In this document: in pieces, positions 23,007-32,802 of the stretch
Layout: every line of letters begins with the position of its first letter
How positions within the stretch are numbered: the first letter of the stretch is position 1
NCBI GenBank assembly: GCA_030529855.1
Contig: JAUMWC010000009.1
Location: 1 to 55,558 of the forward strand
Length of the DNA stretch: 55,558 nt
From: Gemella sp.
GTDB lineage: Bacteria > Bacillota > Bacilli > Staphylococcales > Gemellaceae
Direction: 5' to 3'
Notes under the pieces: model-generated
Seen by the model: the letters and a program-made list of their open reading frames with translations, nothing else
Told to the model about the DNA's origin: nothing
The model's database searches: none
Translations under genes and position numbers: made by a program

Positions 23007-23960
23007 AGTAGTCCCCACGGATAAAGTCGTGAACATTGTTCCAGTAAAATTCTGATATTTTTTTCAGCTCTTCATCTGTGAAAGGTTTTGCTTCACTTGC
23101 ACGTACGTTAGACTCAACTTGAGCTATAGATTTGAAACCAGGAATAACTGTAGTGATACCTTTTTGTTGAAGAATCCATTTTAGGGCAGCATCAGCCAAA
23201 CCGTGGCGTCCTTCTTGAATCCATTTTAGTTCATTAACTAATTCAATAGCTTTTTCAAATGGAAGCCCACCGAAAGTCTCCCCAACATTAAATGACTGAC
23301 CATCACTGTTGAAGTTACGGAGGTCATCAGCAGGAAACCTACTGTCTTTAGTGTATTTCCCACTTAAAGTCCACTTGCTAATGGAACACGTGCTAAGATT
23401 CCAACATTTTTTTCATGAGCTAATTTAATCATTTCATCAACAGGTTTCTGTCTAAGAATATTGACAATTACTTGTAATGAAGATGCATTGGTATTTTCTA
23501 GGACAAACTTACCTTGTACATCTGTCTCAACACTAACTCCATAGTAACGAATTTTTCCTTCTTTTTTTAGAGCTTCTAAAACTTCAGTAGAAGGGCAGTG
23601 AATTTGGTAAAGATCGATAGCTTCTTTACCTAAACGTTGAAAACTTAATTCGCAATATTCTTTTACCTTATCGTATGTGTAATTTGATAAATCTGCAAAA
23701 TTATCTTTACGTCCAAATTTTGTAGCGATAAGTACTTCTTCTGAACGTTCTTTTAAAACCTTACCTAAAAGTATTTCGCTTCGTCCAGCACCATAAATGT
23801 CGGCAGTGTCAAAGAAGTTAACTCCTCTATCAATAGCGTAATTGATTGAATCTAGAGCATCCTTTTCATCAACGTGTCCCCATTCATTTCCGATAGCCCA
23901 AGTTCCTAGGCTGACTTCACTTACTTTTAAATCTGTAGAACCTAATTGATTGTATTTCAT
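23005..23960 (-). pseudogene. Aldo/keto reductase broken by a one-base frameshift
   Basis: The N-terminal 198 residues (23364-23960) show the AKR fold: DLKVSEVSLGTWAIGNEWG, the Asp-Tyr pair in FFDTADIYGAG, the catalytic Lys in IATKFGRKD and the His in YQIHCPS. The frame stops after VPLASGL at TAA 23364-23366. In the other frame the protein continues without a break: LSGKYTKDSRFPADDLRNF, then the C-terminal third down to 23005. Loss of one T in the ACTTTAAGT context explains the shift. Start, promoter (minus -10 ATTATA complement 23988-23993) and all later codons look intact, so the mutation is recent or a sequencing error. Confidence 0.88.
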
Positions 23961-23987
23961 AATTCAATTTATCCTTAAATTATGTAA

Positions 23988-24016
23988 ATTATAACATGTT
24001 GATTAAGCGTATTCAA
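23988..24016 (-). promoter_or_regulatory. Predicted promoter of the aldo/keto reductase
   Basis: On the minus strand, TTGAAT (24011-24016), a 17-bp spacer and TATAAT (23988-23993) lie about 28 bp before the ATG. The promoter is intact although the gene is frameshifted. Confidence 0.6.
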
Positions 24017-24076
24017 CAGGGACTACTAAATGGTTATTTAAAGTTAAAGGAGTGATATAAGAATCTATAACTAGAA

Positions 24077-24105
24077 TTGTAAATGTTTTCGTTTTTTGTT
24101 ATACT
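24077..24105 (+). promoter_or_regulatory. Promoter of the Mga-like gene with weak cre-like site
   Basis: TGTTATACT (24097-24105) is an extended -10. TTGTAAATGTTTTCG (24077-24091), over the -35 region, matches the CcpA cre consensus WTGNAANCGNWNNCA with two mismatches. The same TGTTATACT extended -10 recurs before glpK. Confidence 0.45.
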
Positions 24106-24143
24106 AAATTTATAAAAAATAATTCTTATAGAAAGGTAAGGCT

Positions 24144-25559
24144 ATGTTAATACAAAACTTATTTGAAAAAACAGAACAAGCTCAGTATGAACTTCTGACT
24201 TACTTATTAGATAAGAAAGATTTCGTGAGTTTAAAGGAAACTTTAGAATATTTAGAAATTTCTAGAAGTACATTATTGAAGTATATAGATGATATTAACC
24301 TTAACTTTAAGCATAAAAAGAATCTTATTGAAGTTGTCTATCGTGATGATAAATTAACCTTACGAGTTGTTCGTGAATCTTCTTGGGAAGAAGTGATAGA
24401 GAACTTTACTAAAGATTCAATAAAGTTTAAAATTTTAAGTTATTTATTACATAATGCGGAATTTACTATACCAAATTTGGCGTTGAAACTCTCTATAAGT
24501 GAAGCGACTTTAAACAGACATTTATCAAGTTTGAATAAGCTATTGCAAGAATTTAAGTTAAGTATAAGAAACGGAAGAATTCACGGTTCAGAACTTCAAA
24601 TTAGATATTTTTATTTCCAATTACTGATAAATACACATTCAAGTGCTAGTTTGAAACAAATGCAGAATACTGATTTGGGGAAAAGATTAGCAGATTATTT
24701 AGAGAAAAATTATATTTCAAATTTTAATGAGAAGCAACATTTAGATATAATAGTTTGTATGTATATTTTTCAGTTGAGATTAAAAATAAAAAATAAAAAT
24801 TTTATTTCTATAGATAATTTAATGATTCCTTTTATGGAACATAAAATCTATAAAAGGTTAAAAAATGAGTTGTCATATTTTTCTAGTGATATTACAGAAG
24901 GTGATGTAATGTGTTTATTTGCTTTTTTAGCATCAAAATCTTTACTTTCTGCTCCTATGTCAGAACAAATATTGGGTTATGGTGGACCACTAACGGAAGC
25001 TACTACGGTAGGTATACAATGCATAAAAACATTACCTTTAAAAGAATATAGATTAAATGAACAAGCGATGTATTCTCTGGGGCAGTTGATGGGACATATA
25101 TATTTCTTTACAGGCTATCTTGTTAGAAAACATGTCATAACAAGTGATGATAAAGTAAGTTTGTATAAAAATCGTGTTGACAAAGTCTTTACTTATATAA
25201 TGAATGACATTTATAAACAGAGCGATGAGTATTCAGTTCATCAAAGAGAAGTATTCGATAAAAAAATGTTGGATATTTTTTCATATTTACTGGAAAGACA
25301 TTCTAAAATTCTAAAAGTAGCAGTGAAATTGTCAGGTGATGAAATAAGCAATTATTTACTTATGAAAAAAATGAGGCAAGAGTTGGAAAAAAATAGAATG
25401 ATATTTTTGGAATGGTATGAAGCAGACAAAGAATATGATTATTTAGTAGTAGATTTTATTGATAAAGTATCTGGAAATAATGTATATTGTTTAAAAAATA
25501 GATTTGAAGGTCAAGATATAAGGGCCTTAAAAATTATGCTGCATAAGGGAAATGATTAA
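24144..25559 (+). CDS. Mga/AtxA-type helix-turn-helix regulator beside the glp operon
   Basis: The 471-residue protein has two N-terminal HTH units: FVSLKETLEYLEISRSTLLKYID (about 28-50) and FTIPNLALKLSISEATLNRHL (about 105-125). PRD-like helical regions and a C-terminal segment of the Mga type follow. This is the architecture of PTS-responsive virulence and sugar regulators. It is the first gene of a block with glpK, glpO and glpF on the same strand, separated by a terminator and the glpK promoter. Control of glycerol use is the best guess from position; the ligand or phosphorylation input cannot be read directly. The start is ATG 24144 after GAAAGG. Confidence 0.8.
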   Translation: MLIQNLFEKTEQAQYELLTYLLDKKDFVSLKETLEYLEISRSTLLKYIDDINLNFKHKKNLIEVVYRDDKLTLRVVRESSWEEVIENFTKDSIKFKILSYLLHNAEFTIPNLALKLSISEATLNRHLSSLNKLLQEFKLSIRNGRIHGSELQIRYFYFQLLINTHSSASLKQMQNTDLGKRLADYLEKNYISNFNEKQHLDIIVCMYIFQLRLKIKNKNFISIDNLMIPFMEHKIYKRLKNELSYFSSDITEGDVMCLFAFLASKSLLSAPMSEQILGYGGPLTEATTVGIQCIKTLPLKEYRLNEQAMYSLGQLMGHIYFFTGYLVRKHVITSDDKVSLYKNRVDKVFTYIMNDIYKQSDEYSVHQREVFDKKMLDIFSYLLERHSKILKVAVKLSGDEISNYLLMKKMRQELEKNRMIFLEWYEADKEYDYLVVDFIDKVSGNNVYCLKNRFEGQDIRALKIMLHKGND

Positions 25560-25563
25560 CTTT

Positions 25564-25578
25564 TTGTAAACCATATCA
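25564..25578 (+). promoter_or_regulatory. Candidate CcpA cre site upstream of glpK
   Basis: TTGTAAACCATATCA matches the cre consensus WTGNAANCGNWNNCA at all but one fixed position (the central G is C). It lies just before the terminator and about 53 bp upstream of the glpK -10, suiting carbon catabolite control of glycerol genes. Confidence 0.55.
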
Positions 25579-25585
25579 AAAATTT

Positions 25586-27173
<1,588 letters not shown>

Positions 27174-27186
27174 AGTTTATAGTGCT

Positions 27187-27214
27187 TATCCTGGAAGGGT
27201 AGACTTCTAGGATA
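27187..27214 (+). promoter_or_regulatory. Stem-loop between glpK and glpO
   Basis: TATCCTGGAAG (27187-27197) pairs with CTTCTAGGATA (27204-27214) over 11 bp with one G-U and a 6-nt loop. No T-tract follows. It probably protects or marks a processing site in the glp mRNA; it could also attenuate. Confidence 0.6.
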
Positions 27215-27241
27215 GCGCAATTATAGAAGGGATGAAATATT

Positions 27242-29068
27242 ATGACATTTTCTAAAGAAACTAGACAAGAAGCAATAAAAGGAATGCAAAAAGAAAATCT
27301 TGATCTATTAGTTATAGGTGGAGGTATAACAGGAGCAGGTGTTGCACTTCAAGCAGCAGCAAGTGGTATGAAAACAGCTTTACTTGAAATGCAAGATTTT
27401 GCGGAAGGGACAAGTAGTCGTTCTACAAAATTAGTACACGGTGGAATTAGGTATTTAAAAAACTTTGATGTTGAAGTGGTATCAGATACAGTAACTGAAA
27501 GAGGAGTTGTTCAAGGAATTGCTCCGCATATACCGAAGCCAGACCCAATGTTATTACCGGTTTATGAAGAAGATGGAGCATCGTATTCATTATTTAGATT
27601 GAAAGTATCTATGGACTTATATGATTTACTAGCTGGAGTTAATAATACACCTGTTGCTAATAAATTATTAACAAGAGAAGAAGTATTAGAAAGACAACCA
27701 CACTTGAAGAAAGAAGGATTAATAGGTGGTGGTGTTTACCTTGATTATAGAAATAATGATGCAAGGCTAGTTATTGAAAACATCAAGAAAGCAGCCGCAG
27801 ACGGTGCGTTAATTGCAAGTAGAGTTAAGGTAGAGTCATTCTTAAAAGACGAAAAAGGAAAAGTAATAGGAGTTGTAGCTAAAGATTTATTAACGGATGA
27901 AAAATTTGAAGTGAAAGCAAATGTAGTTATAAATACAACGGGACCTTGGAGTGATGAAGTTAGAAACCTAGATAAGACTCAAAAACAAATTAAGCAAATG
28001 AGACCAACAAAAGGTGTTCACTTAGTTGTAGATTCTAGTAGATTATCTGTACCACAACCTACATATTTTGATACTGGTCACGCAGATGGTCGTATGGTGT
28101 TTGTACTGCCAAGAGAAAACAAAACATATTTTGGAACTACTGATACAGACTACAAAGGGGACTTATCTAAACCTAAAGTAGAATTAGAAGATGTAGAGTA
28201 CCTATTATCTATTATTAATAACAGATATCCTGGTGTTAATTTAACAATAAATGATATTGAAAGTTCTTGGGCAGGTTTAAGACCGCTTATTTCTGGGAAT
28301 GGAGCGTCTGATTACAACGGTGGAGATAACGGAAAATTAAATGATGAAAGTTTCCAAAGTTTAGTAGACGTAGTTGGTTCATACTTGAAAGATGAGAAAA
28401 CTAGAGATGATGTTGAACAAGTAGTTATTAATTTAGAGTCTAGTAGTTCTGAGAAGAAATTAGATCCATCATCAGTATCGAGAGGAAGTTCGCTAGAGCG
28501 TGATGAAAATGGATTAGTAACTTTAGCAGGTGGAAAAATAACAGATTACCGTAAAATGGCAGAGGGTGCTTTAATTAAGATAAATGAAATTCTAACAGAA
28601 GAATTTGGAAAAACATTTAAATTAATTAATTCGAAAACTTACCCAGTATCTGGTGGAGAATTTGATCCTCACAATGTAGATGAAGAATTAGAGCAATTTG
28701 CTTTAGAGGGAGTGCACAAAGGATTAACTTTAGATGATGCTAGATATTTAGCTAATTTATATGGATCTAATTCAAGTAAAGTATTTGATTTAGCAGAAAG
28801 TCTAGAAGAAAAAGATAATATAACGAAGAGAGATTTATTATCATTACATTATGCGATGAGAGAAGAAATGGCACTAACTCCTATAGATTTCTTATTAAGA
28901 CGTACAAATCATATCTTATTTATGAGAGATGAGTTAGATGGAAAAGTGGCAGGAATTTTAGAAGAAATGGCGAATTTCTACAAGTGGTCAAATGAAGAAT
29001 TAGAGACATACAAACAAGAATTACAAGAAAAATTAGATGAAAATGATTTAGTAGAATTAAAAAAATAA
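27242..29068 (+). CDS. glpO: Alpha-glycerophosphate oxidase
   Basis: The 608-residue flavoprotein has an FAD-binding start LLVIGGGITGAGVALQAAASG and DFAEGTSSRSTKLVHGGIRYL. It also has an insert of about 50 residues (around 355-405, acidic, including DNGKLNDESF) that distinguishes streptococcal-type GlpO from GlpD dehydrogenases. It oxidises glycerol 3-phosphate to DHAP, reducing O2 to H2O2. It stands between glpK and glpF, with the ribosome binding site AAGGGATG before the ATG. A flavin-dependent dehydrogenase is the alternative, but the insert and length favour the oxidase. Confidence 0.93.
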   Translation: MTFSKETRQEAIKGMQKENLDLLVIGGGITGAGVALQAAASGMKTALLEMQDFAEGTSSRSTKLVHGGIRYLKNFDVEVVSDTVTERGVVQGIAPHIPKPDPMLLPVYEEDGASYSLFRLKVSMDLYDLLAGVNNTPVANKLLTREEVLERQPHLKKEGLIGGGVYLDYRNNDARLVIENIKKAAADGALIASRVKVESFLKDEKGKVIGVVAKDLLTDEKFEVKANVVINTTGPWSDEVRNLDKTQKQIKQMRPTKGVHLVVDSSRLSVPQPTYFDTGHADGRMVFVLPRENKTYFGTTDTDYKGDLSKPKVELEDVEYLLSIINNRYPGVNLTINDIESSWAGLRPLISGNGASDYNGGDNGKLNDESFQSLVDVVGSYLKDEKTRDDVEQVVINLESSSSEKKLDPSSVSRGSSLERDENGLVTLAGGKITDYRKMAEGALIKINEILTEEFGKTFKLINSKTYPVSGGEFDPHNVDEELEQFALEGVHKGLTLDDARYLANLYGSNSSKVFDLAESLEEKDNITKRDLLSLHYAMREEMALTPIDFLLRRTNHILFMRDELDGKVAGILEEMANFYKWSNEELETYKQELQEKLDENDLVELKK

Positions 29069-29086
29069 ATATAAGGAGAGACAATT

Positions 29087-29800
29087 ATGTTATTTAAAGA
29101 ATTAATTGGTGAATTCTTAGGGACTGCGATACTTATATTATTAGGTAATGGTGTAGTTGCAGGGAACTTATTAAAAGACTCTAAGAGTAAAGATTCAGGA
29201 TGGATTGTTATTACAGTAGGATGGGGGTTAGCCGTAACGATTGCAGCTTTCATTACTGGAAAAATAAGTCCAGCTCACTTAAATCCAGCAGTAACGATTG
29301 CATTTGCAGCGACAGGTTCTCTGCCAACTTCGTCAGTATTACCATACATTGCTGCACAAATGTTAGGAGCTATTTTAGGGGCTATCTTAGTTTGGTTACA
29401 CTACAAACCACATTATGATGCAACAAAAGATCAAGGTGCGATTCTTGCGACATTCGCAACTGGTCCTGGTATCCGTAATACAGCGTCAAACTTTGTTAGT
29501 GAAGCTATAGGAACATTTGTGTTAGTTTTAGGATTATTAGGATTCGGTCAGTACACAATGCAAGAAGGTTTAGGAACATTAGCAGTAGGTGCATTAATTA
29601 TAGCTATCGGACTTTCACTTGGAGGTTCTACAGGATATGCAATAAACCCTGCTAGGGATTTAGGTCCACGTATTGCTCACGCCTTCTTACCACTTAAGAA
29701 TAAAGGAACTTCGGATTGGGGTTACGCATGGATTCCGGTAGTTGCTCCAATTGTAGGTGGATTATTAGCGGTACTAGTATTTAATATAGCTTTTAAATAG
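29087..29800 (+). CDS. glpF: Glycerol uptake facilitator
   Basis: The 237-residue aquaglyceroporin has six membrane segments and both pore motifs: NPA in HLNPAVTIAF (about residue 66) and NPA in INPARDLGPR (about 187). The Asp after the second NPAR marks glycerol facilitators rather than water channels. It lets glycerol in for GlpK trapping. It lies 18 nt after glpO with AAGGAG upstream, and a terminator follows directly. Confidence 0.95.
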   Translation: MLFKELIGEFLGTAILILLGNGVVAGNLLKDSKSKDSGWIVITVGWGLAVTIAAFITGKISPAHLNPAVTIAFAATGSLPTSSVLPYIAAQMLGAILGAILVWLHYKPHYDATKDQGAILATFATGPGIRNTASNFVSEAIGTFVLVLGLLGFGQYTMQEGLGTLAVGALIIAIGLSLGGSTGYAINPARDLGPRIAHAFLPLKNKGTSDWGYAWIPVVAPIVGGLLAVLVFNIAFK

Positions 29801-29806
29801 TTATTA

Positions 29807-29847
29807 TAATGGAGTTAATGAGTAATCAGAAACTCCATTATTTTTTT
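29807..29847 (+). terminator. Terminator of the glp operon
   Basis: TAATGGAGTT (29807-29816) and AACTCCATTA (29831-29840) form a 10-bp stem with a 14-nt loop, followed by T7. Confidence 0.88.
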
Positions 29848-29861
29848 GTTACAAAAACATT

Positions 29862-29899
29862 ACAAACGTTTGACAAAACACCTATCTTTAAAGTAAAAT
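29862..29899 (+). promoter_or_regulatory. Promoter of the capA-like gene
   Basis: TTGACA (29870-29875), 18 bp and TAAAAT (29894-29899). A perfect 10-bp palindrome CAAACGTTTG (29863-29872) overlaps the -35 and could be an operator; it is not a good cre. Confidence 0.6.
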
Positions 29900-29931
29900 T
29901 TAGTAGATAAAGATTAAGGGGAGAAGAAAAA

Positions 29932-31122
29932 TTGAATGCTAGAGTTTTAGAAATAATAAAAGTCTTTTTATATTCTCTACCATTTGTTGCTATACTTGTT
30001 GCAGGAGCAGTTGCTTTAGGTAGTGGATTGATAGATTTTGGAAGTGATGATAAGAAAGAAGCAACTGAGGTAAAGACAGCACGTGTTGTTGCTAATGGTG
30101 ATATCTTGATGCATGATATCTTATATACTTCAGCGAAGAAATCGGATGGGACTTATGATTTTGAACCATATTTTAAATACGTTAAAGATAGAATTTCATC
30201 GGCAGATCTAGCAATAGGAGACTATGAGGGGACTATAACTGATAAATATCCATTGGCAGGATATCCTTTATTCAATGCTCCAAGTAGTATTGCTCAAACA
30301 TTAAAGAACACAGGTTATGATATGGTAGATTTAGCCCACAATCATATATTAGATTCTGGATTGAAAGGAGCGATAGATACTGTAGATACATTCAGAAATT
30401 TAGGGATTGATACAGTAGGATTTCACAAAGATGATAGAAGTAAAGAAGGAATTGTCATTAAAGAAGTTAATGGTATAAAAATTGCAACTATAGCGTATAC
30501 TTACGGATACAATGGTCTTGATTCAGGACTTACTCCAGAACAGAAAGAAAAACATCTTTCTGATTTGAATCAAGAAAAGATGAAGGCAGAAATTGAACGA
30601 GCTGAAAAAGAAGCAGATGTAACAATAATAATGCCACAAGACGGAGTAGAATATGCTTTAGAACCTACACAAGCACAAAGAGATTTATACCGTAAAATGG
30701 TAGAATGGGGAGCAGATGTAGTTTTTGGTGGGCATCCACACGTTATTGAACCGTCTGAAACTATAACGAAAGATGGAGATAAAAAATTCATTATTTACTC
30801 AATGGGGAACTTTATTTCTAACCAAACGTTAGAAAGGTTAGGAAATAAATGGACAGAACGTGGTCTATTAATGGATGTGACTTTTGAAAAAACTGGAGAT
30901 AAAACTATTGTAAAAACTGTTCAAGCACACCCAACTTTAGTTTGGGCAACACCTAAAGGGGTTGTAGGACCTGAAGGATATCAATATTTTGATTATCGTG
31001 TTATGGTTCTAGAAGATTTCATTGAAGGTGGTAAATACCGTCAAGAACTAGATGCTGCGATGCAAGCAAAAGTTGACACTGCTTACAAAGAAACGAAAGA
31101 ATTAGTTAATTTACAATGGTAA
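29932..31122 (+). CDS. CapA/PgsA-family metallophosphatase-fold protein
   Basis: Translation starts at TTG 29932, supported by AAGGGGAG (29916-29923) 8 nt upstream. The 396-residue protein has one N-terminal membrane anchor (about 8-32) and an extracellular CapA domain. Metal-binding motifs are NGDILMHD, GDYEGT, LAHNHILDSG and GGHPHVIEP. Relatives take part in poly-gamma-glutamate synthesis, but no pgsB or pgsC genes are adjacent, so a surface phosphoesterase role is equally possible. It has its own promoter and terminator. Confidence 0.88.
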   Translation: MNARVLEIIKVFLYSLPFVAILVAGAVALGSGLIDFGSDDKKEATEVKTARVVANGDILMHDILYTSAKKSDGTYDFEPYFKYVKDRISSADLAIGDYEGTITDKYPLAGYPLFNAPSSIAQTLKNTGYDMVDLAHNHILDSGLKGAIDTVDTFRNLGIDTVGFHKDDRSKEGIVIKEVNGIKIATIAYTYGYNGLDSGLTPEQKEKHLSDLNQEKMKAEIERAEKEADVTIIMPQDGVEYALEPTQAQRDLYRKMVEWGADVVFGGHPHVIEPSETITKDGDKKFIIYSMGNFISNQTLERLGNKWTERGLLMDVTFEKTGDKTIVKTVQAHPTLVWATPKGVVGPEGYQYFDYRVMVLEDFIEGGKYRQELDAAMQAKVDTAYKETKELVNLQW

Positions 31123-31130
31123 ATATAGAA

Positions 31131-31163
31131 TAGAATCCAAGTATAATTTGGGTTCTATTTTTT
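31131..31163 (+). terminator. Terminator after the capA-like gene
   Basis: TAGAATCCAA (31131-31140) pairs with TTGGGTTCTA (31148-31157) with one G-U and a 7-nt loop, followed by a T-run. Confidence 0.8.
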
Positions 31164-31214
31164 ATTGAAAATATTATGATAGAAAAAACTTGAAAAACCC
31201 CTAGGTTATTATTT

Positions 31215-31307
31215 GCAAAATTATATATCCTGTTATATAGTATATAATAGTTTGATTCAGAAATTATTATATATAGTTATTATTATCTGTTTTATTATGA
31301 ATTTCTG
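31215..31307 (+). promoter_or_regulatory. Leader region of the PTS gene with possible promoter and inverted repeat
   Basis: The 219-nt gap is very A+T-rich. TTGCAA (about 31214) and several TATA-like hexamers (TATAAT near 31244) offer a promoter, but the exact pair is ambiguous. An inverted repeat CAGAAATT (31258-31265) and AATTTCTG (31300-31307) lies in the leader. No antiterminator-type terminator with T-tract is seen. Confidence 0.35.
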
Positions 31308-31341
31308 TTATTAAGCAACAAATATAGAAAGGAATTTAAAA

Positions 31342-32751
31342 ATGTCGAAACAATATAAAGAATTAGCAAAAGACATATTAGCTCACGTAGGTGGGAAAGA
31401 AAATATTTCGAGTTCACGTCAATGTATGACTCGTATTAGATTTATCTTAAAGGATAACTCAAAAGCAGACACAGAGTACTTAAACTCTTTAAAAGATGTA
31501 GTACAAGTAGTACAAGCAGGATCGGAGTACCAAGTAGTACTTGGTGACAAGGTAACTGATGTTTATACTGAATTATTAAAAGAAGATATTAACGCAGAAA
31601 AAGTAACTACTGAAAAATCAGAAGAAACTAATAAGCAAAATCTTTTTTACAAATCTATTGATGTAATTTCAAGTATCCTGCAACCAGTACTTGCGCCAAT
31701 GGCAGCAGTAGGGATTATTAAAGGGTTAGGTACTTTATTACAAGCTACTATGGGACTTAACGAGAAGAATAGTATTTTAGCTGTAATTCTAAAAGCAGCT
31801 GGTGATGGATTATTCCAATTCTTACCTATTCTATTAGCTGTAACATCAGCACGTAAGTTCAAGATGAATGAATTCACAGCAGCAGCGATTGGGGCAGCTT
31901 TAGTTTACCCAACATTACCGGCATCTATTGCAGCTCTTAAAAAAGCTGGAATTGAAACTGTATTAGGATTACCATTCCAATTACCACATGCTGCAAATGG
32001 TTACTTATCAACAATGATTCCTATAGTTTTAGCAATCTTTGTTGCATCTAAAGTAGAAGCATTTATGAAACGTGTTACTCCATCAGTAGCTAGAATGTTC
32101 TTAGTACCATTTACTACGATTTTAATAATTGTACCATTAACATTCTTAGTAGTAGGACCTGTTGCTAACACAATTTCTGGAATCTTAGGAGCAGGATTTA
32201 AGTCTGTATTAGGATTCAGTCCAATTCTATATGGTTTCTTATTAGCGGGAGTATGGCAAATCTTAGTTATGTTCGGTTTACACTGGGCAGTTGCAGCTTT
32301 AGCAATTTTACAATTCTCTCAAAACGGATGGACAGACATCTTAGTACCAATCGGATTAGTAACATTTGCTAATGCAGGGGTTTTAGGAGCAGTATTACTT
32401 AAAGCTAAGAGCAGAAAATTAAAAAATATTGCAGCACCTTCATTTATTTCAGCATTCTTTGGAATAACAGAACCAGGTATTTACGGGGTTACATTACCAT
32501 TAAAAGTACCATTCATTATTTCATCTGTTGTTGCAGCTTTCTTAGGAGCTGGAATTCAAGCATTTGCACTTAAAAATCATGCAATGGGAGCTTTAGGAAT
32601 CTTCGCTATCCCTGGATACATTAGTCCAGAAGCCGGATTAACTCCAATGTATACTTTAATCGCATTTGATATTGCAGCAGTAGTAATCGCATTTATTATT
32701 CAAATGTTAGTACCACTACCAAAAGCAGCGTATGAGAAAGATGAAGAATAA
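31342..32751 (+). CDS. PTS EIIBC permease, beta-glucoside/glucose family
   Basis: The 469-residue permease has an N-terminal EIIB domain with phosphorylated Cys28 in SRQCMTRIRF. A linker (about 75-105) and a multi-spanning EIIC domain with GITEPGIYGV (about 378) follow. The order B-C without EIIA fits the beta-glucoside/sucrose/MurNAc branch. No glycosidase, EIIA or antiterminator gene is adjacent, so the substrate cannot be named. It probably uses a shared EIIA. AAAGGA precedes the ATG. Confidence 0.87.
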   Translation: MSKQYKELAKDILAHVGGKENISSSRQCMTRIRFILKDNSKADTEYLNSLKDVVQVVQAGSEYQVVLGDKVTDVYTELLKEDINAEKVTTEKSEETNKQNLFYKSIDVISSILQPVLAPMAAVGIIKGLGTLLQATMGLNEKNSILAVILKAAGDGLFQFLPILLAVTSARKFKMNEFTAAAIGAALVYPTLPASIAALKKAGIETVLGLPFQLPHAANGYLSTMIPIVLAIFVASKVEAFMKRVTPSVARMFLVPFTTILIIVPLTFLVVGPVANTISGILGAGFKSVLGFSPILYGFLLAGVWQILVMFGLHWAVAALAILQFSQNGWTDILVPIGLVTFANAGVLGAVLLKAKSRKLKNIAAPSFISAFFGITEPGIYGVTLPLKVPFIISSVVAAFLGAGIQAFALKNHAMGALGIFAIPGYISPEAGLTPMYTLIAFDIAAVVIAFIIQMLVPLPKAAYEKDEE

Positions 32752-32764
32752 TATTTAATATTAC

Positions 32765-32802
32765 AAAAAGACCTAGATAAAATTTTATCTAAGTCTTTTT
32801 TA
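32765..32802. terminator. Bidirectional terminator
   Basis: AAAAAGAC-C-TAGAT (32765-32778) pairs with ATCTA-A-GTCTTTTT (32787-32800) with one internal mismatch; A-tract and T-tract flank it. It separates the PTS gene from the convergent esterase gene. Confidence 0.82.

Noticed and set aside
23364-23372. Programmed -1 frameshift in the aldo/keto reductase
   Set aside because: The sequence ACTTTAAGT is not a canonical X-XXY-YYZ slippery heptamer and no downstream pseudoknot is obvious; mutation or sequencing error is simpler.
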